A stretch of 64,000 nt of DNA. Origin: Lewinellaceae bacterium. GTDB taxonomy: Bacteria; Bacteroidota; Bacteroidia; Chitinophagales; Saprospiraceae. The stretch covers positions 1 to 64,000 of the forward strand of contig JACJYP010000012.1 of assembly GCA_020636045.1 (NCBI GenBank), written 5' to 3'. Shown here in pieces: positions 24,757-33,885 of the stretch. The notes beneath the pieces were generated by a model, which was given only the letters and a program-made list of their open reading frames with translations, was not told the DNA's origin and did no database searches. The translations under genes and the position numbers were made by a program. Each line of letters starts with the position of its first letter. Position 1 is the stretch's first letter.

Positions 24757-25554
24757 ATGGGTCAAAAAGCAAATCCGATTGGCAATCGCTTAGGCATCAT
24801 CCGGGGCTGGGACTCCAACTGGTATGCCGACAAAGACTACGGTCTTAAAGTGGTGGAGGACGAAAAAATCCGCAACTACCTGCGCGCACGCCGCCCGAAA
24901 ACGGCAACGGCCGACCCGCGCGACCGCAACAAGCCGGTACAGAACGGGATCAGCCGGATCGTGATCGAACGCACCATGCGCCGCGTGACCGTCACCATCC
25001 ATACCAGCCGTCCCGGTATCATCATCGGCAAAGGCGGTAAGGAAGTGGACCTGATCAAGGAGGAACTCAAGGTGCTCACCGACAAAGAGGTGCAGATCAA
25101 CATCTTCGAGATCCGCAAACCCGAACTCGACGCCAACATCGTCGGCGAACAGGTTGCCAAGCAGATCGAAGCGCGTATCAACTTCCGCCGCGCTGTAAAA
25201 GGCGCCATCCAGGGATCGATGCGCGCAGGTGCTGAAGGCATCAAGATCCGCGTCAGCGGTCGCCTCGGCGGCGCCGAGATTGCCCGTACGGAAGAATACA
25301 AGGAAGGGCGTACGCCACTGCACACGTTCCGCGCCGATATCGACTACGCATGGGTGGAGGCCCTCACCGTGTACGGAAAGATCGGCATCAAGGTGTGGCT
25401 GTTCAAGGGTGAAGTGCTGCAAAAGCGCGAACTGACTCCCTTCGCCGCAGCAGAAGGCACCGGTGGCGACCGTCGTGACGGAGATCGCCGCGACCGCCGC
25501 GACGGAGACCGCCGCGGAGGCCGTGATCGCCGCGGAGGCCGCGACCGCCGCTAA
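24757..25554 (+). CDS. rpsC: 30S ribosomal protein uS3 with RDG-rich tail
   Basis: A 265-residue protein with the KH domain motif GIIIGKGGKEVD and the C-terminal GRLGGAEIARTEEYKEGRTP. Beyond the conserved part (about residue 228) it carries a roughly 30-residue tail made of repeats of R, D and G (GDRRDGDRRD, GGRDRRGGRD). The tail alternates charge and resembles RNA-binding RGG-type extensions. The next gene, rplP, is separated by 143 nt that hold a strong promoter. Confidence 0.96.
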   Translation: MGQKANPIGNRLGIIRGWDSNWYADKDYGLKVVEDEKIRNYLRARRPKTATADPRDRNKPVQNGISRIVIERTMRRVTVTIHTSRPGIIIGKGGKEVDLIKEELKVLTDKEVQINIFEIRKPELDANIVGEQVAKQIEARINFRRAVKGAIQGSMRAGAEGIKIRVSGRLGGAEIARTEEYKEGRTPLHTFRADIDYAWVEALTVYGKIGIKVWLFKGEVLQKRELTPFAAAEGTGGDRRDGDRRDRRDGDRRGGRDRRGGRDRR

Positions 25555-25592
25555 AACCGGCCAAATAATTAACGGCGCGTTTGGTTTAAACT

Positions 25593-25648
25593 TTTGAAAA
25601 ATATTGCCATCCGCCGTACCTTTGCAGCCCCTTTCGTAAAAAGGGGCT
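25593..25648 (+). promoter_or_regulatory. Internal promoter and leader hairpin before rplP
   Basis: TTTG (25593-25596), a 20-nt spacer and TACCTTTG (25617-25624) are a near-perfect Bacteroidota promoter placed between rpsC and rplP. It is followed at once by a hairpin GCCCCTTT / AAAGGGGC (about 25628-25648) within the presumed leader, about 50 nt before the rplP start. Confidence 0.75.
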
Positions 25649-25697
25649 TGCGAAAAACACAAAACACTGATTGACAGGCATTTAAATTGTAAATACG

Positions 25698-26117
25698 ATG
25701 CTTCAGCCAAGACGTCAAAAATATCGCAAACAGCAGAAAGGCCGCAACCGCGGACTGGCTTATAAAGGGAGTTCCATCTCTTTCGGCTCTTTTGCGCTGA
25801 AAACCCTCGAATTCAGCCGCATTACCAGCCGTCAGATCGAATCTGCCCGTGTCGCCCTCACGCGTAACATGAAGCGCGAAGGCAAAGTGTGGATCCGCAT
25901 TTTCCCGGACAAGCCGATCACCTCCAAACCCGCCGAAGTGCGTATGGGTAAGGGTAAAGGCGCGCTCGACCACTATGTGTGCGAAGTACAGCCGGGCCGC
26001 ATTCTGTTCGAAATAGAAGGCGTGAGTGAGGAACTCGCTCACGAATCGCTGCGACTGGCTGCTCAGAAACTGCCCGTATTGTGCAAGGCCGTGACCCGGT
26101 ACGACTACGAAGGCTAA
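25698..26117 (+). CDS. rplP: 50S ribosomal protein uL16
   Basis: A 139-residue protein, recognised by LQPRRQKYRKQQKGRNRGLAY-type start (in part: QPRRQKYRKQQKGRNRG), VWIRIFPDKPITSKPAEVRM and GKGKGALDHYV. It sits close to the A site and the 5S rRNA. It is preceded by its own promoter, so it is the first gene of a second transcription unit. Confidence 0.97.
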   Translation: MLQPRRQKYRKQQKGRNRGLAYKGSSISFGSFALKTLEFSRITSRQIESARVALTRNMKREGKVWIRIFPDKPITSKPAEVRMGKGKGALDHYVCEVQPGRILFEIEGVSEELAHESLRLAAQKLPVLCKAVTRYDYEG

Positions 26118-26178
26118 AACACATTCACAGGAAGCCGTCGTGCGAAACGCCGGCCGACCACTATAAAAAATAAAAGCA

Positions 26179-26439
26179 ATGGCAAAGGAGAAATTGGACG
26201 TTGTTTCCCTGTCCGACGATGATCTGCAAAGCCAACTGGCCAGCATGGAGAACGAATATCAGCAGATGAAATTCGACCATGCCGTAAAAGGGCTCGGCAA
26301 CCCGATGGAACTGCGCGAACTGCGCCGCAACATCGCACGGGTCCGCACGGAAGGCCGCCGGCGCGAACTGGCAGCGATGTCGGAAGGAGATCTGGACATG
26401 CGTTCCAAATTGCGCGAACGCCGCCGTCGCCAGAAATAA
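26179..26439 (+). CDS. rpmC: 50S ribosomal protein uL29
   Basis: An 86-residue protein of the L29 type (DDDLQSQLASMENEYQQMKF, NPMELRELRRNIARVRTEGR). It is longer than the usual 60-70 residues because of a basic C-terminal extension (RSKLRERRRRQK). It lies at the tunnel exit beside uL23. Confidence 0.93.
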   Translation: MAKEKLDVVSLSDDDLQSQLASMENEYQQMKFDHAVKGLGNPMELRELRRNIARVRTEGRRRELAAMSEGDLDMRSKLRERRRRQK

Positions 26440-26526
26440 ATGCCTGATTCCGGGCCGGCAGGACGAATGATCCCGCCGATTCCGGTTCAACAATATCAAC
26501 TGATTAAAACATTCACATCTTCATAG

Positions 26527-26790
26527 ATGGAAGCAGTATCAAGAAATCTTCGTAAGCAGAAAACCGGCGTGGTGGTTTCCAATAAAATGGACAAAACCAT
26601 CGCGGTCATGGTGGAACGCCGTCTGATGCACCCGCTTTACGGCAAGTTCGTAAAGCGTTCCAAAAAATTCTTCGCGCACGACGAGGAGAATACCTGCAAT
26701 ATCGGCGACGTCGTCCGTATCATGGAAACCCGCCCGCTCAGCAAAAACAAGCGCTGGCGCCTGGTCGAGATTATCGAAAGAGCAAAATAA
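26527..26790 (+). CDS. rpsQ: 30S ribosomal protein uS17
   Basis: An 87-residue protein of the S17 type: KQKTGVVVSNKMDKTIAVMV, KFVKRSKKFFAHDEENTCNI, GDVVRIMETRPLSKNKRWRL. It is a primary 16S rRNA binder. Length and order are standard. Confidence 0.97.
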   Translation: MEAVSRNLRKQKTGVVVSNKMDKTIAVMVERRLMHPLYGKFVKRSKKFFAHDEENTCNIGDVVRIMETRPLSKNKRWRLVEIIERAK

Positions 26791-26885
26791 TATCATTTAC
26801 CGGCAAACGGCATCCGGCCGGCGCGTAGCGGAACTCTCCGAAGCGCCTTTCGGTATCCGTCCACCGTCAACCGAAAAATAAAGTC

Positions 26886-27251
26886 ATGATTCAGCAAGAG
26901 TCTCGTTTGAATGTGGCCGACAACTCAGGCGCCAAGGAAGTGCTCTGCATTCGTGTGCTGGGCCATACCCGCCAGCGCTATGCCGGCATCGGCGATACGA
27001 TCGTGGTCACGGTGAAAGACGCCTCGCCCGGCGGTATCAAAAAAGGTACCGTTTCGAAGGCCGTCATCGTACGCACCCGCAAGGAGATCCGTCGCCGCGA
27101 CGGCTCGTATATCCGGTTCGACGACAACGCCGTGGTATTGCTCAACGCCGCCGACGAGCCGAGGGGTACCCGCATTTTCGGCCCCGTTGCCCGCGAATTG
27201 CGCGACAATAACTACATGCGTATCGTGTCGCTGGCACCGGAAGTACTTTAA
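26886..27251 (+). CDS. rplN: 50S ribosomal protein uL14
   Basis: A 121-residue protein: MIQQESRLNVADNSGAKEV, SPGGIKKGTVSKAVIVRTRK, RIFGPVARELRDNNYMRIVS. It forms an intersubunit bridge and binds the RsfS silencing factor in other bacteria. Confidence 0.98.
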   Translation: MIQQESRLNVADNSGAKEVLCIRVLGHTRQRYAGIGDTIVVTVKDASPGGIKKGTVSKAVIVRTRKEIRRRDGSYIRFDDNAVVLLNAADEPRGTRIFGPVARELRDNNYMRIVSLAPEVL

Positions 27252-27283
27252 TTTTTGAACTCAGTATCTGGCACATTTTTGCA

Positions 27284-27628
27284 ATGGCTACTAAACATAA
27301 AGTAAAACGCTTCGCACCGAAACTCCACGTTCGCCGTGGCGACCAGGTCGTAGTGCTTGCCGGCGATGACAAAGGCAAGACCGGACAGGTGCTTCAGATA
27401 TTTCCCGACAAAAACCGCGCAATCGTGGAAGGGGTGAACATCGTGAAAAAACACGTGAAAGCCACCCAGAACGATGAAGGCGGTATCCGGGAAATGGAAG
27501 CCACCATTCACCTCTCCAACCTCGCAGTGGTAGATCCGAAAACCGGAGAAGCCACCCGTGTTGGCCGCCGTGAAGAAAACGGCAAAAGTGTTCGCTATTC
27601 TAAAAAAACGGGAAACATCATTAAGTGA
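27284..27628 (+). CDS. rplX: 50S ribosomal protein uL24
   Basis: A 114-residue protein with the KOW motif RRGDQVVVLAGDDKGKTGQV, IVEGVNIVKKHVKATQ and SNLAVVDPKTGEATRVG. It assists early 50S assembly. Its stop codon overlaps the rplE start (TGATG). Confidence 0.97.
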   Translation: MATKHKVKRFAPKLHVRRGDQVVVLAGDDKGKTGQVLQIFPDKNRAIVEGVNIVKKHVKATQNDEGGIREMEATIHLSNLAVVDPKTGEATRVGRREENGKSVRYSKKTGNIIK

Positions 27629-28179
27629 TGAAATACGTACCGCGTCTTAAAGAAAAATACCAAAAGGAAGTAGTGCCTGCGCTCATGCAGCAGTTCGACT
27701 ACTCCTCCGTCATGCAGGTGCCGCGCCTGTCCAAAATTTGCATCAACCAGGGCGTCGGTGAAGCCACCGGCGACAAAAAACTGGTGGAAAATGCTGCCAA
27801 CGAACTGTCCGCGATCGCCGGACAAAAGGCAGTGACGACCAAAGCGCGCACCTCCGTGTCGAACTTCAAACTTCGCGAAGGGATGCCGATCGGCTCGCGG
27901 GTGACCCTGCGTGGCGAGCGCATGTACGAATTCCTCGATCGCCTGATCACCGTGGCCCTGCCGCGTGTGCGCGACTTCCGCGGTGTGAACGACAAGTCGT
28001 TCGACGGCCGCGGCAACTTCAGCCTTGGTGTTACCGAACAGATCATCTTCCCGGAGATCGACATCGATAAAGTGTCGAAGATCATGGGTATGGATATCAC
28101 GTTCGTGACCTCTGCAAATACGGATGCGGAAGCGTTCGCCCTGCTGAAAGAGATCGGGATACCGTTCGTTAGGAAATAA
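27628..28179 (+). CDS. rplE: 50S ribosomal protein uL5
   Basis: A 183-residue protein that binds 5S rRNA. Recognised by SKICINQGVGEATGDKK, KLREGMPIGSRVTLRGERM and SLGVTEQIIFPEIDIDKV. The ATG at 27628 overlaps the rplX stop, suggesting coupled translation. A GTG directly in front is possible but less likely. Confidence 0.97.
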   Translation: MKYVPRLKEKYQKEVVPALMQQFDYSSVMQVPRLSKICINQGVGEATGDKKLVENAANELSAIAGQKAVTTKARTSVSNFKLREGMPIGSRVTLRGERMYEFLDRLITVALPRVRDFRGVNDKSFDGRGNFSLGVTEQIIFPEIDIDKVSKIMGMDITFVTSANTDAEAFALLKEIGIPFVRK

Positions 28180-28214
28180 GCAAGACTCTCATTCTCAATC
28201 TGATATAAGAGAAA

Positions 28215-28484
28215 ATGGCAAAGAAATCGATCATAGCCCGCGAGAAAAAACGCCAGCGCATGGTGGCCAAATACGCCGAGGTCCGCAAAAAACTGAAGGA
28301 ACTGGGCGAGTACGAAGCGTTGGACAAACTTCCGCGCAACTCCAACCCCATCCGCCTGCACAACCGCTGCCTGCTGACCGGTCGTCCGAAAGGCTATATG
28401 CGTAAATTCGGGATCTGCCGGGTGAAATTCCGCGAAATGGCCCTGTACGGCAAAATTCCGGGGATCACCAAGGCTTCCTGGTAA
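28215..28484 (+). CDS. rpsN: 30S ribosomal protein uS14 (zinc-free long form)
   Basis: An 89-residue protein of the long S14 form: MAKKSIIAREKKRQRMVAKY and CLLTGRPKGYMRKFGICRVK. The four-cysteine zinc ribbon of the short form is absent, so it does not need zinc. Confidence 0.97.
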   Translation: MAKKSIIAREKKRQRMVAKYAEVRKKLKELGEYEALDKLPRNSNPIRLHNRCLLTGRPKGYMRKFGICRVKFREMALYGKIPGITKASW

Positions 28485-28593
28485 GCAGCAACCATTGTCG
28501 CCATATTATCCGCAGCGAAACGGGCGCCGGCCAATAACCGCACCCGCACGGACCACGGCGATACATCATTAAAAATGATCAATTTTTGATAAA

Positions 28594-29004
28594 ATGCACG
28601 TTACTGACCCGATAGCAGACTATTTGACCCGCATCCGCAACGCGCAGATGGCTGGCCATCGCATCGTAGAAATCCCCTCGTCCAAGATCAAAAGGGCGAT
28701 CACGGAGATTCTGTACGACCAGGGTTATATTCTCAAGTACGCGTTCGAGGATAAAACTGCCGAGAACAAGCAGGGCATCATCAAGATCGCCCTCAAGTAC
28801 GACCCGTCTACCAAGAAGCCCATCATCCGGGAACTCGTGCGGGTGAGCCGCCCGGGCCTTCGCAGGTTTACAGGCGCTACGGCAATCCCGCGTGTGTTCA
28901 ATGGTCTGGGTACCATGATCGTCTCTACTTCCAAAGGAGTGATGACAGATAAGAAAGCGCGCGAGATGAATGTGGGCGGAGAACTGCTTTGCTATATTTC
29001 CTGA
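28594..29004 (+). CDS. rpsH: 30S ribosomal protein uS8
   Basis: A 136-residue protein: DPIADYLTRIRNAQMAG, EILYDQGYILKYAFEDK, and the C-terminal STSKGVMTDKKAREMNVGGE. It is a primary 16S rRNA binder and, in E. coli, the repressor of the spc operon. Confidence 0.97.
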   Translation: MHVTDPIADYLTRIRNAQMAGHRIVEIPSSKIKRAITEILYDQGYILKYAFEDKTAENKQGIIKIALKYDPSTKKPIIRELVRVSRPGLRRFTGATAIPRVFNGLGTMIVSTSKGVMTDKKAREMNVGGELLCYIS

Positions 29005-29050
29005 CCCTGCGAAAAACCATCATTCAGAACTTTAAGAACTCATTTGCGAT

Positions 29051-29611
29051 ATGTCACGCGTTGGTAAATTGCCGATTAGTCTTCCCGATAAAGTGGAAGT
29101 GACCGTAGCCTCCGATAACACGGTTATGGTGAAGGGCCCCAAAGGGACGCTTTCACAAAAAGTGGACGCCGATATCAAGGTACAGATCGAAGACGGTACC
29201 CTGACGGTTGTCCGGCCGACCGATCAGAAGCGCCACAAGGCCCTGCACGGCCTCTATCGCGCCCTGATCAACAATATGGTGGTCGGCGTAAGCGAAGGCT
29301 ATGTGCGCGAAATGGAGGTAGTCGGCGTGGGTTTCCGTGTGGAAAACCAGGGCAACCTGCTGACCCTTACCATCGGCTATTCACACCCCGTCATGTTTTA
29401 TATCCCCTCCGAGGTCAAAGTGACCACTGCAATGGAGAAAGGGGTGCCGCCGCTGATCCGCCTGGAAAGCACCGATAAAGAACTGCTGGGCCAGATATGC
29501 GCCAAGATCCGCTCCTTCCGCAAGCCGGAGCCTTACAAAGGCAAGGGTATCAGGTTCAAAGGAGAAAAAATCCGCCGCAAAGCAGGTAAAACTGCCGGCG
29601 CCAAGGCCTAA
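29051..29611 (+). CDS. rplF: 50S ribosomal protein uL6
   Basis: A 186-residue protein: SRVGKLPISLPDKVEVTVAS, TVMVKGPKGTLSQK, KPEPYKGKGIRFKGEKIRRK. It lies near the GTPase-associated centre. The length is typical. Confidence 0.98.
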   Translation: MSRVGKLPISLPDKVEVTVASDNTVMVKGPKGTLSQKVDADIKVQIEDGTLTVVRPTDQKRHKALHGLYRALINNMVVGVSEGYVREMEVVGVGFRVENQGNLLTLTIGYSHPVMFYIPSEVKVTTAMEKGVPPLIRLESTDKELLGQICAKIRSFRKPEPYKGKGIRFKGEKIRRKAGKTAGAKA

Positions 29612-29674
29612 TAAAAAATTGATTATCATGCTTTTCCGGTCGGAAATCGGAATCGCCTAAATTGATATACATCG

Positions 29675-30016
29675 ATGAAACACACAAAAAAACAGAGCCG
29701 CCGGCGCATCCACTACCGGATCCGCAAGAAGGTGAACGGTACGGCCGAACGCCCGCGCCTCAGTGTTTTTCGCTCCAATAAATTGATCTACTGCCAACTG
29801 ATCGATGACGTGAAGGGCGAGACCATCGCCGCTGCCGATTCCCGCGGAGTTGCCGGTAACAAAACGGAACAGGCTGCCGCAGTAGGCAAGTCGATTGCCG
29901 AAAAGGCCAAAGCCGCAGGTGTCGGATCCATCGTATTCGATCGCGGCGGTTACCTTTACCACGGTCGCGTCAAGGCTCTTGCCGACGGCGCCCGCGAAGG
30001 AGGTCTCACTTTCTAA
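29675..30016 (+). CDS. rplR: 50S ribosomal protein uL18
   Basis: A 113-residue 5S rRNA-binding protein: RRIHYRIRKKVNGTAERPRL, SVFRSNKLIYCQLIDD and FDRGGYLYHGRVKALADGAR. Confidence 0.97.
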   Translation: MKHTKKQSRRRIHYRIRKKVNGTAERPRLSVFRSNKLIYCQLIDDVKGETIAAADSRGVAGNKTEQAAAVGKSIAEKAKAAGVGSIVFDRGGYLYHGRVKALADGAREGGLTF

Positions 30017-30054
30017 TTTGATTCGCAAACGCTCACTTTAGCACATCATATAAA

Positions 30055-30582
30055 ATGGCTAGGCAAGACAGAGATAGAGATAATTCCCGCACTTCCGACG
30101 AGTCGGGTCTCAAAGAAAAACTCGTATCACTCAACCGCGTGGCAAAGGTGACCAAAGGCGGTCGTACCTTCAGTTTCGCTGCGGTGGTCGTAGTGGGTGA
30201 CGGCAAAGGCCAGGTCGGGCAGGGGCTCGGCAAGGCGCGCGAGGTATCCGAAGCCATCGCAAAAGCGGTGAAAGATGCCGAGAAAAACCTGATCAAGGTG
30301 CCCGTACTCAACGGTACGATCCCCCACGAAGCCCACGGCAAATACGACGCCGGTCGCGTGCTCATCAAGCCGGCCGCTCACGGTACGGGTGTGATCGCAG
30401 GCGGCGCCATGCGCGCTGTGCTTGAAATGGCAGGTATTCACGACGTACTGGCCAAATCACAGGGTTCTTCCAACCCCCACAACGTGGTGAAAGCGACGCT
30501 GGCGGCACTCGCCAGCCTGCGCAGCCCGGTGGACGTGGCACGTCAGCGCGGCATCTCGCTGGAAAAACTCTTCAACGGCTAA
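30055..30582 (+). CDS. rpsE: 30S ribosomal protein uS5
   Basis: A 175-residue protein: LVSLNRVAKVTKGGRTFSF, GDGKGQVGQGLGKAREV, and the C-terminal AGIHDVLAKSQGSSNPHNVV. It affects decoding accuracy and mRNA helicase activity of the ribosome. Confidence 0.98.
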   Translation: MARQDRDRDNSRTSDESGLKEKLVSLNRVAKVTKGGRTFSFAAVVVVGDGKGQVGQGLGKAREVSEAIAKAVKDAEKNLIKVPVLNGTIPHEAHGKYDAGRVLIKPAAHGTGVIAGGAMRAVLEMAGIHDVLAKSQGSSNPHNVVKATLAALASLRSPVDVARQRGISLEKLFNG

Positions 30583-30638
30583 GAATTACCGCCTCACGGA
30601 CGGCGAATAAAACGCTCAACGAACAACGCACAACGACA

Positions 30639-30818
30639 ATGAGCAAAGTAAAAATTACATTGATCAAAAGCCCGATCGACAAGACGAAGCGTCAGAAAGA
30701 TACGCTGAAAGCACTGGGCTTTCGAAAAGTAAACCAGACGGTGGAACACAACGTCACTCCCCAGATCGAGGGAATGATCCGCGTCGTCAACCATCTCGTT
30801 CAGGTGGAAAACGCCTGA
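30639..30818 (+). CDS. rpmD: 50S ribosomal protein uL30
   Basis: A 59-residue protein read directly from the sequence: start SKVKITLIKSPIDKTKRQKD, then LKALGFRKVNQTVEH and GMIRVVNHLVQVENA at the end. The length and both conserved stretches match L30. It lies between rpsE and rplO, as expected. Confidence 0.95.
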   Translation: MSKVKITLIKSPIDKTKRQKDTLKALGFRKVNQTVEHNVTPQIEGMIRVVNHLVQVENA

Positions 30819-30901
30819 CACGCTGTTAACTCATTGACATTCAACTCAAAACCTGTGGGGCATTGTCTCTTACAGGTTTTCATATCGAATACAACACGGC
30901 A

Positions 30902-31348
30902 ATGGAACTCTCAAATCTTCGCCCGGCAAATGGTTCTGTAAAATCGCGCAAGCGCATCGGCCGCGGAACGGGCTCCGGTCGCGGCGGCACTTCCACACGC
31001 GGTCACAAAGGTGACAAGGCGCGCAGCGGCTCCAAGGAAAAGCGGCATTTTGAAGGCGGTCAGACGCCCATGCAGCGTCGCCTTCCGAAGCGCGGCTTCA
31101 AAAACATCAACCGGGTGGAATACATTCCGCTCAACCTGGGCAAACTGGAAAGCCTGGTACAGAAAACCGGCAATACCTCTATGGACATCGAAGCCTTTGT
31201 TGCGGCAGGCGTGGCCAAAGCCACCGACCGGATCAAGGTACTGGGCAACGGCAAACTGAGCTCCAAGGTGAACATCAAGGTACACGCTATCTCTGCCTCC
31301 GCCAAATCAGCCATCGAAGCAGCCGGCGGAAGCGTCGAACTCGTTTAA
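30902..31348 (+). CDS. rplO: 50S ribosomal protein uL15
   Basis: A 148-residue protein: MELSNLRPANGSVKSRKRIG, the glycine/arginine-rich GRGTGSGRGGTSTRGHKGDK, PMQRRLPKRGFKNI and the C-terminal VKVHAISASAKSAIEAAGG-type end. The ATG at 30902 is preferred to an upstream in-frame start at 30863. Confidence 0.97.
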   Translation: MELSNLRPANGSVKSRKRIGRGTGSGRGGTSTRGHKGDKARSGSKEKRHFEGGQTPMQRRLPKRGFKNINRVEYIPLNLGKLESLVQKTGNTSMDIEAFVAAGVAKATDRIKVLGNGKLSSKVNIKVHAISASAKSAIEAAGGSVELV

Positions 31349-31361
31349 ATATACTGCGTAA

Positions 31362-32729
31362 ATGAAACTGTTTACGGTCATCAAGAATATCTGGAGCATT
31401 AAGGAACTCCGCCAGCGCATCCTGTTTACGCTTGCGTTGTTGCTGATCTACCGCATCGGTACGTTCGTGGTGCTCCCGGGCGTCGTTCCGGCCGCCCTCG
31501 AAAAGAGTGCGCAAAACCGCGGCGCCAACGACCTGCTCGGCCTGATCAACGTTTTCACGGGCGGAGCATTCGACAATGCCGCCATTTTTGCCCTGGGTGT
31601 GATGCCTTATATCACGGCGTCCATCATCGTTCAGCTGCTGGGATTTGCCGTTCCCTATTTCCAGCGCCTGCAATCGAAAGAGGGTGAAAGCGGCCGCAAG
31701 CGCCTCAACCAGATCACGCGTATCCTGACCGTTGCCATTACCCTGGTACAGGGTGGCGGCTACCTTCAACTGGTGCGCAGCATCCCCGGCGCCGTTTCTC
31801 CTGATATTTCGGACGGATTGTTCTGGTTCACCAATATCATCATCCTCACAGCCGGCACCATTTTCTGTATGTGGCTGGGTGAACGTATCACGGATAAAGG
31901 GGTGGGTAACGGTGTGTCGCTGATCATCCAGGCAGGCATTATCGCACGTTTGCCCCAGGCCTTTGTGTTCGAATTCCAGAAACTCTTCGGCGACAACAAG
32001 CCCTTGCTGTTCTTTGTCGAACTGGCTTTCTTCTTCATCATCGTGCTGGCAACTATCCTGGTGATACAGGGGGTCAGGCGTATCCCGATCCAGTTTGCCA
32101 AACGAATGGTTGGGCGGGCCGGCGGCGCCCTGCCCACGGCCGGCGCCCGCGATTACCTGCCGCTGAAAGTCAACTCTGCCGGCGTAATGCCGATCATCTT
32201 CGCCCAGGCGCTCATGTTCCTGCCGGCAACGGTGATCCAGTACGTTTCCGGTGGCGCCCAGCAGAATTCTGGCCGTATCCACATGTTCAATGACATTTAC
32301 TCGCTGGGATACAACGTTGCGTTTTTCCTGCTGATCGTCATTTTTACCTATGTATATACGGCCCTGATGGTAAACCCCACCAACTACGCCGAATATCTCA
32401 AGCGCAGCAACGCGTTCATCCCGGGCGTAAAACCCGGCGAAGCAACGTCTAACTATATCGAGAACATCATGACGCTGATCACGCTGCCGGGCGCTGTTTT
32501 CCTCGGTCTGATCGGTATTCTGCCCTCCATTGCGGCAACGCTTGGAGTCAACCAGCAGTTCGCCCTGTTTTTCGGCGGCACCACCCTCCTGATCATGGTC
32601 GGTGTGGCCCTCGATACGCTTCAGGTGATTGAAAGTTACCTGCTGACACAGAAATACGATGGTCTCATCAAATCCGGCCGCATCCAGGGACGCGCTACTT
32701 CGGGCGTTCAGGTAGGCCAACCGCAGTAA
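31362..32729 (+). CDS. secY: Protein translocase subunit SecY
   Basis: A 455-residue inner-membrane protein with ten expected membrane segments, the central pore of the Sec translocon. Recognised by LIYRIGTFVVLPGV, GVMPYITASIIVQLL, QRIPIQFAKRMVGR-like loop, and FLGLIGILPSIA. It is typical of Bacteroidota SecY. It follows rplO by 13 nt and precedes map by one nucleotide. SecE is not in this window. Confidence 0.98.
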   Translation: MKLFTVIKNIWSIKELRQRILFTLALLLIYRIGTFVVLPGVVPAALEKSAQNRGANDLLGLINVFTGGAFDNAAIFALGVMPYITASIIVQLLGFAVPYFQRLQSKEGESGRKRLNQITRILTVAITLVQGGGYLQLVRSIPGAVSPDISDGLFWFTNIIILTAGTIFCMWLGERITDKGVGNGVSLIIQAGIIARLPQAFVFEFQKLFGDNKPLLFFVELAFFFIIVLATILVIQGVRRIPIQFAKRMVGRAGGALPTAGARDYLPLKVNSAGVMPIIFAQALMFLPATVIQYVSGGAQQNSGRIHMFNDIYSLGYNVAFFLLIVIFTYVYTALMVNPTNYAEYLKRSNAFIPGVKPGEATSNYIENIMTLITLPGAVFLGLIGILPSIAATLGVNQQFALFFGGTTLLIMVGVALDTLQVIESYLLTQKYDGLIKSGRIQGRATSGVQVGQPQ

Positions 32730-32730
32730 C

Positions 32731-33576
32731 ATGACGGGATTTTTCTCGAGCGGAGCGGAAGACAAAAGAGTCTTCTATAAAACCGACGAAGAAGTCGAGC
32801 TGATGCGTCAGGCCAACCTGATCGTATCGAAAACGCTGGGCTACGTCGGTACCCTGCTCAGGCCCGGTATCACCGGCGCCGAAATTGACAAGGCGGCAGA
32901 AACGTTCGTGCGTGACCATAAGGGGCGCCCTGCGTTCAAAGGGTACCACGGTTTTCCGGCCACGCTCTGCGTATCGTACAACGACATTGTAGTGCATGGC
33001 ATCCCCGGTAAACGAGCATTCAAGGAAACCGACATCGTTTCAGTGGATTGCGGGGTCGAACTGGAGGGGTTCTACGGCGATGCGGCGTTCACTTTTGCTT
33101 TTTCAAAAGTGGAAGAGCAGACAATGGAACTGCTCCGCGTGACCTATGCATCGCTGTATAAAGGGATCGAACAGGCAGTGCATGGCAAGCGGATGGGCGA
33201 TATTTCCTTCGCGATCCAGGACTACTGCGAACGACAGCACTCCTACGGGATCGTGCGCGATCTGGTAGGCCACGGCATCGGCCGTTCGCTGCACGAGGAT
33301 CCGGAAGTGCCCAACTACGGCCGGCGCGGCAAGGGTCCGTTGCTGATGGACGGGCTGGCGCTGGCGATCGAACCGATGGTCAATATGGGCGTCAGAGAAG
33401 TCTATCAGGACTCCGACGGCTGGACCATTCATACCCGCGACCGGAAGCCGAGCGCCCACTACGAACACTCCGTAGTGGTGCGAAAAGGCAAGGCAGATAT
33501 CCTGTCAACCCATGAGTTTGTTTTCGACGCGGTAAAAAATAACGATTCTTTGCGGGAAGTTTCCCCAAAAAATTAG
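32731..33576 (+). CDS. map: Type I methionine aminopeptidase
   Basis: A 281-residue enzyme that removes the initiator methionine from nascent proteins. All five metal ligands are in context: two aspartates in VSVDCGVELEGFYGDAAF, the histidine in LVGHGIGRSLHEDP, glutamates in LAIEPMVNMG and YEHSVVV. The unusual N-terminal stretch (TGFFSSGAEDKRVFYKT) precedes the DEEVELMRQAN start of the catalytic domain. Its 3' end contains a possible promoter for infA. Confidence 0.97.
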   Translation: MTGFFSSGAEDKRVFYKTDEEVELMRQANLIVSKTLGYVGTLLRPGITGAEIDKAAETFVRDHKGRPAFKGYHGFPATLCVSYNDIVVHGIPGKRAFKETDIVSVDCGVELEGFYGDAAFTFAFSKVEEQTMELLRVTYASLYKGIEQAVHGKRMGDISFAIQDYCERQHSYGIVRDLVGHGIGRSLHEDPEVPNYGRRGKGPLLMDGLALAIEPMVNMGVREVYQDSDGWTIHTRDRKPSAHYEHSVVVRKGKADILSTHEFVFDAVKNNDSLREVSPKN

Positions 33577-33583
33577 ACCTTTG
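33549..33583 (+). promoter_or_regulatory. Possible infA promoter inside the end of map
   Basis: TTTG (33549-33552) and a -7-like GACCTTTG (33576-33583) with a 23-nt spacer lie over the map stop codon. The -7 element is one base off the consensus and the spacer is long, so this is weaker than the rpsJ and rplP promoters. The tail CTTTGCACC is, however, the same as at other promoters here. Confidence 0.45.
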
Positions 33584-33609
33584 CACCCCGAAAATTGAAA
33601 AGCCTTTTT

Positions 33610-33828
33610 ATGGCCAAAGACGATATTATCAAGCAAGACGGTGAAGTTACGGAGGCCCTCTCCAATGCGAATTTCAAGGTTCGCCTGGAGAACGGCCACA
33701 TCATTCTGGCAACCATTTCCGGAAAAATGCGGATGAACTACATCCGGATTTTGCCGGGCGACAAGGTTTCCGTGGAGATGTCGCCGTACGACCTGACGCG
33801 CGGACGCATCATCTATCGCTACAAATAA
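33610..33828 (+). CDS. infA: Translation initiation factor IF-1
   Basis: A 72-residue S1/OB-fold protein: AKDDIIKQDGEVTEALSNAN, FKVRLENGHIILATISGKMR, MNYIRILPGDKVSVEMSPYD, RGRIIYRYK. It binds the 30S A site during initiation. The ATG at 33610 is preferred to a TTG at 33595. Confidence 0.98.
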   Translation: MAKDDIIKQDGEVTEALSNANFKVRLENGHIILATISGKMRMNYIRILPGDKVSVEMSPYDLTRGRIIYRYK

Positions 33829-33885
33829 CCCTGACAACCAACTGGTTAGTTCGAATTTTTGTAAACCGAAATCATACGAATCCTC

